From positions 1 through 44,256 of the forward strand of contig JABDDE010000011.1 in NCBI GenBank assembly GCA_013287775.1: a stretch of 44,256 nt of DNA, read 5' to 3'. Under the pieces are notes generated by a model, which was not told the origin of the DNA, made no database searches, and saw only the letters and a list, made by a program, of their open reading frames with translations. Below, piece after piece: positions 28,903 through 38,100 of the stretch. Made by a program: the position numbers and the translations under genes. Source of the DNA: Chlamydiota bacterium (GTDB lineage Bacteria > Chlamydiota > Chlamydiia > Chlamydiales > FEN-1388). The number at the start of each line of letters is the position of its first letter. Positions within the stretch are counted from its first letter, which is position 1.

Positions 28903-29008
28903 AGCTCCCCTAACGCCTCTGACAAGCTCTCTCTGCAGCTATTCTCCTGTGGCTCTCCCTGTAAAAAAAAGCAACCAGGGCTTGTAGCTATAACGTCTGT
29001 CATGCTAA
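28902..29008 (-). repeat. Repeat R, copy 1 (inverted relative to copy 2)
   Basis: Near-identical to the complement of 34452-34563, e.g. CCCTGGTTGCTTTTTTTTACAGGGAGAGCCACAGGAGAATAG. Confidence 0.92.
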
Positions 29009-29187
29009 CATCCTTGCGATAGTGGTGGGAACAGACACTCCAAACCTTGAACCAATTTTTCGGTTGCGCAAAATTTGTCAGGTATGGTACACCTGAACAT
29101 GACAGACCTCTCGGGGAGATCTGTAAAAAATATGGTGGCATTTTTTTGATCAGCCCCCTCGTAGAGGAGGTTGATCAACTACAAAAT

Positions 29188-29715
29188 ATGAAAACAACAC
29201 TCGGTGACACTCAAGTGCTTTGCTGGCATTGTGAAGAGCCAGTGCATCGCTATGCTATGCGCTGTCCTTACTGCCAACACACCCTCAAAATGCCTACAGC
29301 TTCTTCCGAAGCTCAGGCACATGAAGACCCTTTTTCCCTTTCTCAACAAAAAACTAAAGAGCCTACCACCTCATCCCCAACAAACGCACTCCCAACTCCT
29401 GCAAAGCAACAAATAAAACCGCAAACCCATCCACCTAAACCACACGAGCTCCAAAAAAATGCTGAGCAAGAAGACTCTCAGGATACTACAGCTGCTGCCA
29501 ACAACTCTCCCCTCCAGAAGATACTCATGCCTCTTATTGCGCTCCTTGCAGGATCCTTCTTTTTCTTTTTCGGGATGTTTTTAAAACTCTTCTCAAAAAA
29601 CGGTAAGCTCACCTTAGAATGGCATGCTGACAGCTGGCCCTATTTTGTCTTCCCCGCTATTTGTTTGCTCCTTATTGGCGTTGCCACCCTCTCCCACGCG
29701 GAAACAGATAGCTAG
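29188..29715 (+). CDS. Zinc-ribbon + TM hypothetical protein (start trimmed)
   Basis: LCWHCEEPVHRYAMRCPYCQHTL; Pro/Gln-rich linker; two hydrophobic segments. Confidence 0.7.
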   Translation: MKTTLGDTQVLCWHCEEPVHRYAMRCPYCQHTLKMPTASSEAQAHEDPFSLSQQKTKEPTTSSPTNALPTPAKQQIKPQTHPPKPHELQKNAEQEDSQDTTAAANNSPLQKILMPLIALLAGSFFFFFGMFLKLFSKNGKLTLEWHADSWPYFVFPAICLLLIGVATLSHAETDS

Positions 29716-31542
29716 CGCGCGCTGCACCCCGGCTCTGAGCGATCCTTTAGAATGGCCATCATTTAGTCGAAAGAGATTTTCTTCCCCAATGTAGGCGCTA
29801 AGGCCTGCACTCTCAAGCACCGCCCACACATCATGAGGAATGCTGACAATCACTAAAGCAACCCCTCGATTTTTCAGATAATCAAACAGTTGTTTTAAGG
29901 CATAGGCACCACTTGCGTCCATATCACGCACATGTTTTAAACGTAAAACAAACACTTTGGTATCGTTATCAATTGCCGCACATGCTTTGAGAGCGCTTTG
30001 AAAATAGTCAACCGCTCCAAAAAAAAGCTCACCTTCAATATTGACGATTCTGACTTTGCCTCCTGCCGTATCTGTGCCTCTTGTAATAGGATAGAGCTCT
30101 TCTGTTTCTTCATTATACACATACTCCACAACATGGGGACAGGCAACCTTTCTTAGGTATAAAAGTATGGAAAGGCCAACGCCCATGTAAAAGGCAATAC
30201 TAAGGCTAAAAAAGATACAGGCAGCAAAGGTTATGCACATGACACAGGCATCGGATTTTGTTGCTTTGAAGCAAAATTTGAGCTGCCTGATATCAATAAC
30301 CCTAAGGGCTGTAGCCACAATAAGGGCAGCCGTTGCAGCACGTGGTATATACTGAATGAAAAAGCCGCACAAGATGACAAATAAGGCAACAAATAAAGCA
30401 CTCATAATAGCGCTAAAGCGTGTTTGGGCTCCGTGCTCAACATTGACAGCAGTTCTCGAAATACTGCCTGTTGCTGGTAAGGCACCAAAACAGGAAAGAA
30501 CCATATTGGCAATGCCAAGACCAAAAATCTCTTGGTTAGTAGACAACTGCTCTCCAGAGCTCGCTGCTGTTGATTTGGCAATAGTTACCGTCTCTAGCAT
30601 ACTGAAAATAGCAATCGCAAAAGCAATTGGGACGATAGTGTTTAAGAGGCGTGCTTCAAAAAGAGGCAGCTGTAGTGGGGGAAAAACACTCTCCAGGCCT
30701 CCCACATCGCCGATTAACGACAAAGTATGGCCAGAGGCATCTAAGATGGTATCAAGCCCAAAAAAAGAGACAAAGAGTGTCATGCATGCAAGCATGATCA
30801 AAGAAGAGGGAATGAAGGTACTGATCGTACGCAGCATAGCCAGCATACACAGACTCAAGATGCCCACAAGCGCTGTGGGGAAGTGGGAATCACTCAGATG
30901 CAGCGCCAAATAGCGTGCCTTTTCAAAAAGCGAAGGAAAATCGTCTGGAATCGAGATACCTAAAAACGTATAGAGCTGATCAATGACTAAGGCAAAACAA
31001 GTGCCTGCAACATATCCAATGATTACAGCTATCGAAACAAATTGGATGATTCGCCCTAATTTAAACACGGAAACGACCATCTGAAAAATGCCTATGAGTA
31101 GCACAAGAGCAGCTGTAATCTGAAGCGCTACTTGCTCCCATGTAGCTTCTGAAAGGTTGGGATAAAATTTATACAAAATGGCAGTCACTCCACCTTGTAC
31201 TAACAAGACGGTAGTATTATTAGGGCCACTGACAAGATGACGAGAAGAGCCTAAGAGCGCCGCGATGCTCGTACCCAAAATTGTGGAAAGAAGCCCACAA
31301 GATGGTGGCAGACCAACGACTATTGCATAGGCAAGGGCTTGTGGAATAGAGAGGAGGGCAACTGCAAAAGCTGCAAAGAAGTCGCCCTTCCACATCGCTG
31401 TATTATACCCAGCGATGTCTCTCTGTAGCGGTGTAAGTGATATATCAAGCCTTTTACAGAGCTCTACAGCTCGCTGTATAACACTATACATGAGCGTCAT
31501 ACTTTTGGATATAGCTCCATTGTAAAAGACTTGAGTCTTCAT
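29614..31542 (-). CDS. SulP-family anion transporter with STAS domain
   Basis: GDFFAAFAVALLSIPQALAYAIVVGLPPSCGLLSTILG; C-terminal STAS VFVLRLKHVRDMDASGAYAL. Confidence 0.93.
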   Translation of the reverse strand: MKTQVFYNGAISKSMTLMYSVIQRAVELCKRLDISLTPLQRDIAGYNTAMWKGDFFAAFAVALLSIPQALAYAIVVGLPPSCGLLSTILGTSIAALLGSSRHLVSGPNNTTVLLVQGGVTAILYKFYPNLSEATWEQVALQITAALVLLIGIFQMVVSVFKLGRIIQFVSIAVIIGYVAGTCFALVIDQLYTFLGISIPDDFPSLFEKARYLALHLSDSHFPTALVGILSLCMLAMLRTISTFIPSSLIMLACMTLFVSFFGLDTILDASGHTLSLIGDVGGLESVFPPLQLPLFEARLLNTIVPIAFAIAIFSMLETVTIAKSTAASSGEQLSTNQEIFGLGIANMVLSCFGALPATGSISRTAVNVEHGAQTRFSAIMSALFVALFVILCGFFIQYIPRAATAALIVATALRVIDIRQLKFCFKATKSDACVMCITFAACIFFSLSIAFYMGVGLSILLYLRKVACPHVVEYVYNEETEELYPITRGTDTAGGKVRIVNIEGELFFGAVDYFQSALKACAAIDNDTKVFVLRLKHVRDMDASGAYALKQLFDYLKNRGVALVIVSIPHDVWAVLESAGLSAYIGEENLFRLNDGHSKGSLRAGVQRALAICFRVGEGGNANKEQTNSGEDKIGPAVSMPF

Positions 31543-31545
31543 ACT

Positions 31546-32382
31546 TTACGCTACTGCATTGCTTTCTTGCATTACCATGCTATAGGGATGCACACGCTTG
31601 CGTACCAGGTCATATGAAATGACTTTGCCTTCTTCAGCTTTCATCCATGGGATATCTCCATGTGAATATTCGCTGATTTTTTTAGCTGTCATATCTGACA
31701 AGGTTCTCAGCGTATGGTCGATAAGAGCAAGTTCTCGTGCGCTCAAACAGGTCATGTTTGGCTGCCTCACTGCTAAGTATTTTTTTTGCGGATATTCAAA
31801 GTGCTTACTTTGCACCATCTCAATATCCCCTTTCTCAACCATTTCTTGGGCAATTTTTTGGAACTCTACAGGCGTTGGACCGTAGATGTTCTTAATATAT
31901 GTTGCACCAATTAGCTGTTCCCTATATAATTCATAAAAGTTAAAATCTATAAAATATAACAGTTTATATAATACAGTTTCGCCGACATTGGGTTTGCCTC
32001 CAACTTGGTTGAGGATATAGAGCAATACCTCACGGAACTTTTCAACACGCTGCTGAGGCACTTCAACTTTCAGAGCCTGTTGATTTTTCACCTGGGGTAT
32101 TGGCTGTCCAGAAGATGGTTCTAGGATAACTTCTGGGACAGGCATCCTTCCAAGGAGCTGATCCACTGTCAGATTAAAAATATCAGCTAATTTTTCGACC
32201 TCTTCGACCTGAAATTTGCGGTTGCCGATTTCAGCTTGGCAAAGTGAGCTCCGATCTACGCTGAGCTTAGAAGCTAACACTTCTTGGCTCATTTGATGCT
32301 CTTCTCGGAGCTTTTTTACTTTTTTGCCAAGGGGAAGAGGTTCATTCGTTTTCTTGTTTTCAGCAAGTGACGATTTAATCAT
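31546..32382 (-). CDS. XRE-HTH plus Panacea (DUF4065/SocA-like) domain protein (start trimmed)
   Basis: HTH MSQEVLASKLSVDRSSLCQAEIGNRKFQVEEVEKLADIF; KLLYFIDFNFYELYREQLIGATYIKNIYGPTPVEFQKIAQEM. Confidence 0.8.
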   Translation of the reverse strand: MIKSSLAENKKTNEPLPLGKKVKKLREEHQMSQEVLASKLSVDRSSLCQAEIGNRKFQVEEVEKLADIFNLTVDQLLGRMPVPEVILEPSSGQPIPQVKNQQALKVEVPQQRVEKFREVLLYILNQVGGKPNVGETVLYKLLYFIDFNFYELYREQLIGATYIKNIYGPTPVEFQKIAQEMVEKGDIEMVQSKHFEYPQKKYLAVRQPNMTCLSARELALIDHTLRTLSDMTAKKISEYSHGDIPWMKAEEGKVISYDLVRKRVHPYSMVMQESNAVA

Positions 32383-32401
32383 ATATTTACTTCCCTTAGT
32401 G

Positions 32402-32474
32402 GAGCTACTTGCAAAACTCCAATTTGGGCCAAAATCATCGATCATGGCGCCCATCTGAATTTTGCAAGCAGCTC
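32402..32474. mobile_element. Foldback/MITE-like element, short derivative (D)
   Basis: GAGCTACTTGCAAAACTCCAATTTGGGCCAAAAT...GAATTTTGCAAGCAGCTC; same termini as the long copies. Confidence 0.65.
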
Positions 32475-32517
32475 AAAGGACTTGAGGGCACATTCCTAAT
32501 GTACCCGCGAGTCCTTT
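32475..32517. repeat. Hairpin
   Basis: AAAGGACTtgaGGGcACATTcctAATGTaCCCgcgAGTCCTTT. Confidence 0.85.
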
Positions 32518-32532
32518 GATTACAGTTTATGG

Positions 32533-32558
32533 GGAGATAGGGCTTATCCCATCTCTCC
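32533..32558. repeat. Hairpin
   Basis: GGAGATAGGG-cttat-CCCATCTCTCC. Confidence 0.7.
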
Positions 32559-32561
32559 TGA

Positions 32562-32725
32562 GAGCTGCTTGTAAAATTCGCTTTGGAGACAAAATTCGAT
32601 GATTTTGACGATGGGGAAAAACTTTTACAAATCGACATACTCCCTTGAGTAGGTGATTTGCAAAAGTTTTTGACCAGCGACAAAAGCGCGAATTTTGGCC
32701 CAAATCGGAATTTTGCAAGCAGCTC
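32562..32725. mobile_element. Foldback/MITE-like element (B)
   Basis: GAGCTGCTTGTAAAATTCgctttGGAGACAAAATTCGATGATTTTG...GCGAATTTTGGCCCAAATCGGAATTTTGCAAGCAGCTC; opposite orientation to copy A. Confidence 0.8.
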
Positions 32726-32727
32726 TT

Positions 32728-32775
32728 GAGCCACTGCAAAGGCAATTTGCTTCCAAAACACATTTGCAGTGGCTC
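32728..32775. repeat. Long hairpin followed by T-tract
   Basis: GAGCCACTGCAAAggcaatttgcttccaaaacacaTTTGCAGTGGCTC then gtttttt. Confidence 0.85.
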
Positions 32776-32883
32776 GTTTTTTACGAATTTTCTATGTCTC
32801 GTAGCATAACATCATGGAGTATAACACTTGTGTAAAACTAAAGTAAACAGTCATACTTTACGATGTTGAACCCTATAACAATA

Positions 32884-33027
32884 GAGCTGCTTGCCAAATT
32901 CGCTTTGGTGACAAAATTCGATGATTTTGGCATTGGTCACAACTCTTCACAAGTCCACCTGTGAAGAGTTTTGATCCAATGGCAAAAGCACGGATTTTGG
33001 CCCAAATCGGAATTTGGCAAGTAGCTC
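32884..33027. mobile_element. Foldback/MITE-like element (C), directly upstream of der
   Basis: GAGCTGCTTGCCAAATTCGCTTTGGTGACAAAATTCGATGATTTTGG...CGGATTTTGGCCCAAATCGGAATTTGGCAAGTAGCTC. Confidence 0.78.
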
Positions 33028-33037
33028 ATACACTCAT

Positions 33038-34432
33038 ATGTCACGTTTAGTAAAAGTCGCAATTATCGGTCGTCCCAATGTGGGCAAGTCCGCTTTGTTT
33101 AATGCTATCTGTAAACGACGCATTTCCATCGTAGATGAAGCCGAGGGCATCACCCGAGATAGAATTTATCAGGAAACAGAGTTTTTTGGTTACCCATTTG
33201 AACTCATTGACACAGGAGGTATTGAAGTCACCTCTAAAGCTGATTTTTGTCAAGAAATCAAAAAACAGGCCCACATCGCAATCCAAGAGGCAGATTCTAT
33301 TATCATGGTTGTCGATAACAAAGCTGGAATACAAGAGTTAGACATCGAAATTGCTAAAATCTTACATAAAACTAAAAAACCTCTCTGCCTAGCTGTCAAC
33401 AAAGTTGACAACTTTGAAGAGCAGAATACTATCTATACCTTCTCACAATTGGGCATTGATAAAATGATCGCTGTTTCTGCTGTGCACGCATTTCACGTTG
33501 CAGAGCTGGTTGAGGAGGCACTTGAGTCTTTTGACAAAACTCTTATCCCCGACCTAAGGCAAGAAACGCTCAAAATTATTATTATCGGTAGACCCAATGT
33601 TGGTAAGTCATTATTATTAAATAGCCTGATAAATGACGAGCGTGTTATCGTCTCACCAATTGCAGGCACGACCAGAGATGCTATCGATACGCCGCTTTCT
33701 TGGCAAGGAGAAGATTATCTTTTCATCGATACGGCGGGGATTCGGCGAACATGTAAAGAAACGGAAAGTGTGGAAAAATTTGCTTCAATTCGTTCTCAAG
33801 AAGCACTCAAGAGGGCAGATATCGCTCTTCTCATCATTGATGTCATGCAGGGTATTACGAGTGAAGAAAAAAAAATTGCCAGACTCATCGAAGAAGAAGG
33901 CAAAGGTTGTATTGTCCTTCTTAATAAATGGGATCTTGCCCAAGGCATGCGTATGGAGCATGCGCTTAAAGAGATCGAACAGGAATTTTCTTTCCTTGCA
34001 CATTGCCCAAAACTCTGTATCTCAGCGCAAACAAAGCGCAACATCGACAAAATTTTTCCCCTTATCAATGATGTCAGAGACGCTTTTGTCAAGCGTGTCT
34101 CGACGGGACAGCTCAATAGATGCCTCATTTCTGCTATGCAGCTCTGCCACCCGCCTGTCATGCAAGGAAAGCGCCTTCGCATCTACTACATGGCACAAAT
34201 TGACTCAAGACCGCCTCGTTTTGTGCTCTTTGTCAATAACCCTGCGCTCCTTGACCCGACATATCAAAAATACCTCATACATTGCCTCAGACGCACTTTT
34301 GCCTTCCCAGGCGTGCCTATTCTTATGAATGTAAAAGGCAAACAGAAAGAAAAACGAGCAAAGACCCCAAAAACTCCCCCACACATCGATAAGGACCTCT
34401 GGGCACTCCTTGAAAACAATAAAAGTGATTGA
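33038..34432 (+). CDS. der: GTPase Der (EngA) (start trimmed)
   Basis: Two GTPase domains: IIGRPNVGKSALFNAI and IIGRPNVGKSLLLNSL; NKVD and NKWD. Confidence 0.97.
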   Translation: MSRLVKVAIIGRPNVGKSALFNAICKRRISIVDEAEGITRDRIYQETEFFGYPFELIDTGGIEVTSKADFCQEIKKQAHIAIQEADSIIMVVDNKAGIQELDIEIAKILHKTKKPLCLAVNKVDNFEEQNTIYTFSQLGIDKMIAVSAVHAFHVAELVEEALESFDKTLIPDLRQETLKIIIIGRPNVGKSLLLNSLINDERVIVSPIAGTTRDAIDTPLSWQGEDYLFIDTAGIRRTCKETESVEKFASIRSQEALKRADIALLIIDVMQGITSEEKKIARLIEEEGKGCIVLLNKWDLAQGMRMEHALKEIEQEFSFLAHCPKLCISAQTKRNIDKIFPLINDVRDAFVKRVSTGQLNRCLISAMQLCHPPVMQGKRLRIYYMAQIDSRPPRFVLFVNNPALLDPTYQKYLIHCLRRTFAFPGVPILMNVKGKQKEKRAKTPKTPPHIDKDLWALLENNKSD

Positions 34433-34451
34433 TCCCCCCTTACTAAGGGGT

Positions 34452-34563
34452 GCTAGCATGACAAACGTGATAGCTAATACAAGCCCTGGTTGCTTTTTTT
34501 TACAGGGAGAGCCACAGGAGAATAGTTGCAGAGAGAGCTTGTCAGAGGCGTTAGGGGTGCTAG
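34452..34563 (+). repeat. Repeat R, copy 2
   Basis: Flanked by direct AGGGGTGCTAG at 34446-34456 and 34553-34563; homologous to 28902-29008 in inverse orientation. Confidence 0.92.
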
Positions 34564-34592
34564 ATACATTGGTAATTAAGGTCTGGGCAGTG

Positions 34593-34676
34593 GGGAGATT
34601 AGAGAGAAGGCTAAGGGATCATTATGGGCTTATAAGGAGTACCAAAGATGCATTTTCAACGAGCATATGCTCGTTG
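34593..34676 (+). repeat. Repeat S, copy 2
   Basis: GGGAGATTAGAGAGAAGGCTAAGGGATCATTATGGGCTTATAAGGAGTACCAAAGATGCATTTTC. Confidence 0.85.
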
Positions 34677-34686
34677 AAAATGCATC
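34647..34686. repeat. Perfect 40-bp palindrome
   Basis: GATGCATTTTCAACGAGCATATGCTCGTTGAAAATGCATC. Confidence 0.95.
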
Positions 34687-34811
34687 GAATAACCCGGATC
34701 TTTCTCTACATCTCTGTGATCTCCCTCTTAAAAAGCTTACAAAAAAGGCTGGATATGAAAATGACGAATGTGATACAAGTATAAACAACCAAATGTGAAA
34801 ATGAGGAACTA

Positions 34812-35120
34812 ATGATTGAATACGTACAAATCGTTGCCAATATTGTCATTGCGACTGTCGCTTCAGGCTGTGCCTGGATGCTAAACCGCCTCGATAAAAA
34901 ATTCGAGGCTATAGACAGAAAGTTTGACGCTGTAGACAAAAAATTCGAGGCTGTGGACAAAAAGTTTGAAGCTATCGATAAAAAGTTTGAAGCCATAGAC
35001 AAGAGGTTCGAAGCTATACATAGGGATTTATTCGAAATTGATAAAAGGCTATATGGCGTAGAAGTTCTGCTAGCGAGAGCTCCTATTCATACTTTCAGGC
35101 AAGACAAAGAAAATTCGTAA
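34812..35120 (+). CDS. Small TM-anchored coiled-coil protein, long heptad-repeat form
   Basis: [72 protein letters not shown]. Confidence 0.85.
   Translation: MIEYVQIVANIVIATVASGCAWMLNRLDKKFEAIDRKFDAVDKKFEAVDKKFEAIDKKFEAIDKRFEAIHRDLFEIDKRLYGVEVLLARAPIHTFRQDKENS
34893..35018 (+). repeat. Six tandem 21-bp units
   Basis: GAYAAAAARTTYGARGCTRTA repeated; encodes DKKFEAI/V heptads. Confidence 0.9.
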
Positions 35121-35139
35121 AGGTCTTGTTTCTTGAATT

Positions 35140-35184
35140 ATACATGACCTCCAATTTTCCAAAGGAAAATTGGAGGTCATGTAT
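35140..35184. terminator. Palindrome between convergent genes (P8)
   Basis: ATACATGACCTCCAATTTTCC-aaa-GGAAAATTGGAGGTCATGTAT. Confidence 0.88.
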
Positions 35185-35187
35185 CGC

Positions 35188-38100
35188 TCACAACCCTTCA
35201 AGCAAGGCGAGAATCTCGTTTCTAGATAGCCTGCGCATAATTTGATGATCATCAAAGCTGACAATATTCTCAAGAAGGCTTTGTTTATGCGCAATCATTG
35301 CATCAATGCGCTCTTCTACTGAATGTCTTGTAAGCAGCTTAAATACCTGCACACCACGGCTTTGCCCAAGGCGATGCACGCGATCGGTAGCCTGATTTTC
35401 TCGTGCTGGGTTCCACCATCTATCATAATGAATAACGATGGATGCAGCCGTAAGATCAATACCCAGCCCTGCAGCCTGCAAAGAGCCTAAAAAGACGCGG
35501 CACGATGGATCGTTTGTAAAGCGCTCCACTTGCCCTCCACGATCTTTTGTTTGCCCTCTAATGCCTGCAAAGCCAATATTTTTCTTCGTCAAATAGTGCT
35601 CAATAATATCGAGCATTGCAAGATACTGTGAGAACACCACCACCTTCTGCTGGCTCTCCTCAGCCTCTTCAAGAAGCTCTGTGAAGGCCTCCCATTTTCC
35701 AGATTCATAGTGCTCGTAGTTCATAATGTCTTTCAGATAGGCTGCAGGGTGGTTGCATATTTGTTTGAGGGCAGAAAGAAGGGCAAAGATGTGCATGTAG
35801 GGAATAGCTTGCGCCTCATCATGGAGCAACTGAATGAGTGAGTAGCTGCCCGCTTGCGCAACTTGGCGGTAGAGATTTTTTTGCTCGCCAAGTAATTCGG
35901 CATAGTAAATATCTTCACTCTTTTCAGGAAGCTCTGGAAGCACATCTTGTTTCTTGCGTCGTAGGATAAAAGGATGCACGAAACGAGAAAGCAGTCGCCG
36001 TCGTTCGATATTATTTTCCTTCTCAATAGGACGCACAAAAAAGTCTCTAAATTCGCCTTCTGTCGGCATGTAGCCCGGCAGTACAATGTCAAAAAGTGCT
36101 TTCAGCTCTCTGAGTTGGTTTTCAATAGGCGTGCCTGTGAGACCAATTTTTACTGCCGCACGCACTTGCAAAAGAGCTGCATAAATCTGGCTGATGTGAT
36201 TTTTCGCAATCTGCAGCTCATCAAATATCGCGATATCAAATACCAAACGGCGAAATTTTTTACAGTCACTTCGCCATATGCCATAGGTAGTAAGAATAAG
36301 ATGCAATTGCTGCTCACCTTCCCCTGGAAAGTCAGCAAGCGTTCGCCCAGTCTCAGTGTAAATTTTTATTTTAATATTTGGAAGGTATCGTTCCAACTTA
36401 TCTTTCCAGTGGTATATGAGGCTTGTGGGGCAGATAATTAAGAAGAGAGGCACAGGCGTTTTTTTCTCGGCCAAAATAGCAGCAATGAGTCCCATTGCCT
36501 GATGGGTCTTACCCACTCCCATATCATCGCAGAGCATTCCTGAAAGGCTATTTTTATATAAGAAATAGAGCCAGTCAACCCCAAGTTTTTGGTAGGGCCT
36601 GAGCTCTGAGCGCAAAAATTGCAACTGGGGCTCTACTTCTGTCTGACAAGCGAGCAATTTTTCGATAATATTTTTTTGTACACTTGGAGCATCAACATCG
36701 ATATTGCCATAGGTTTGTAGATGAAAAAAATCTGCCGGTGAAAGAGTAAGCCTATGTTTCTTGAGCACCTTTTTAGAGGCAAAAGTTGCTAAAAAGCGAA
36801 AGCGATCTGTCGCTAGATCTATAACGCCGCAATCTGTCACATGAAAGCGTACACCATCTTGTGCAGCTTTTATAAGCTCATACAAATTGACACGAGCTTT
36901 CATACTCTGAAAATAGAGCTCGAAGACCCAATCAGTAACTTTTTCTTTATCGTCAGACTCGCCGAGCTGTTTAATAACTAAAGAAAGTTCTTTGGCAGTT
37001 TCTAGGCGTGGGTCTATCCGGCAACTATATTCAAGCTTCAATTTTGGCAAGATTTCTGTGAAAAACGCATTCCAGAGTTCAGCATCATGATGCGAAATTT
37101 CGCGCGCAAAATAGGGAGGCTTCAAATGTGGCGGGAGCTCATAAAATCCTTTTTTTTGCACAAAGACGAAATCATCAAAAAAAAAGCTGTTTCTAGCATC
37201 TTGTGGATCCATCCATTCATATTCTGGCGTTATTTCGATAAGAGCGCGTCTTTTGAGATGAATGTAGAGCCCCATTTTCTGTATGGGCGCGTCCCTCATA
37301 AAAAATGAGCTACACATCGAGCAGAGCGAGCGATTGCTCTGTATATAATAAGGCACCGCCGTGGCGGCAATAGGGGTCTCTGGCAAGCTGAACTCTTGCT
37401 GGACCGTCTGTTTCACAAAAAACCCAACACCCGGGCGATACACCATTTTTCCTAAATCAACATCGCAATTGCTTATATGATTCTCACGAGGCTTTTTATG
37501 AAACGTAAGAGTTCCATGCTTGTCAACGGTGTATGAAAAGGCTTCCTCAATTTTCATCACATGCACTGTAAATTCCTCAAAGAGCGTCATAAATCCCTGA
37601 TGTTCCATGACAAACGAGGCAATGGATGCCTTAGGAATAACCAAATGCAGGCAACTAAAGCGAGGGGGCATAATTCTGAAAAAACCCTTTTTACAAGAGA
37701 CGCCTTGTACATATACAAAACTACCAAAACGACGACAAAGAGACTCAGAGAGGTCATGCGGTGCAAAAAGAAAAGCCTCTACATGTAAGGCATTACTTTT
37801 ATCCATCCACAGCGTATATGAGAGCTCCCTGGGCTCTTTATCAAGTATCAAAGGCTCTATCTTTTCTTGGTCAGCATCGAGCAAGAGCCTTTCAATCTCG
37901 CCCTCTTCTTTATAGAGTACTGTTTCTCGAAATGGCTGCGCCTTTTTTTGATCATAAAAGCCCTTATGGGGTACGTACACCCAGTTGCCTATAGGATGGC
38001 CCTCCGTCAACGAAATCTGCGGCTGCACCTTATCATAAAAAACTTGGATTGTTCCCTCTTTCTCCTGGTAGACCATTTTGCGTATTGTTGCAGTTTTTCT

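Noticed and set aside
28884-29141. ORF 28884-29141 (85 aa) and 34410-34784 (124 aa) as real proteins
   Set aside because: Both are built from repeat R; a shared peptide exists but the flanks differ and no consistent start is visible. Kept only as a repeat finding.
29147-29179. Hairpin TTGATCAgcCCCCTCgtaGAGGAGGtTGATCAA as a ribosome-site-masking switch for the zinc-ribbon gene
   Set aside because: The AGGAGG is about 17 nt from the proposed ATG, too far for a confident Shine-Dalgarno role; may simply be another intergenic hairpin.
32435-32761. ORFs of 108 aa and 78 aa (32435-32761, 32527-32763)
   Set aside because: They lie inside MITE/hairpin DNA; similar spurious ORFs (LAKFRFGPKFALLS) arise in copy A, so they reflect the repeat and not a gene.
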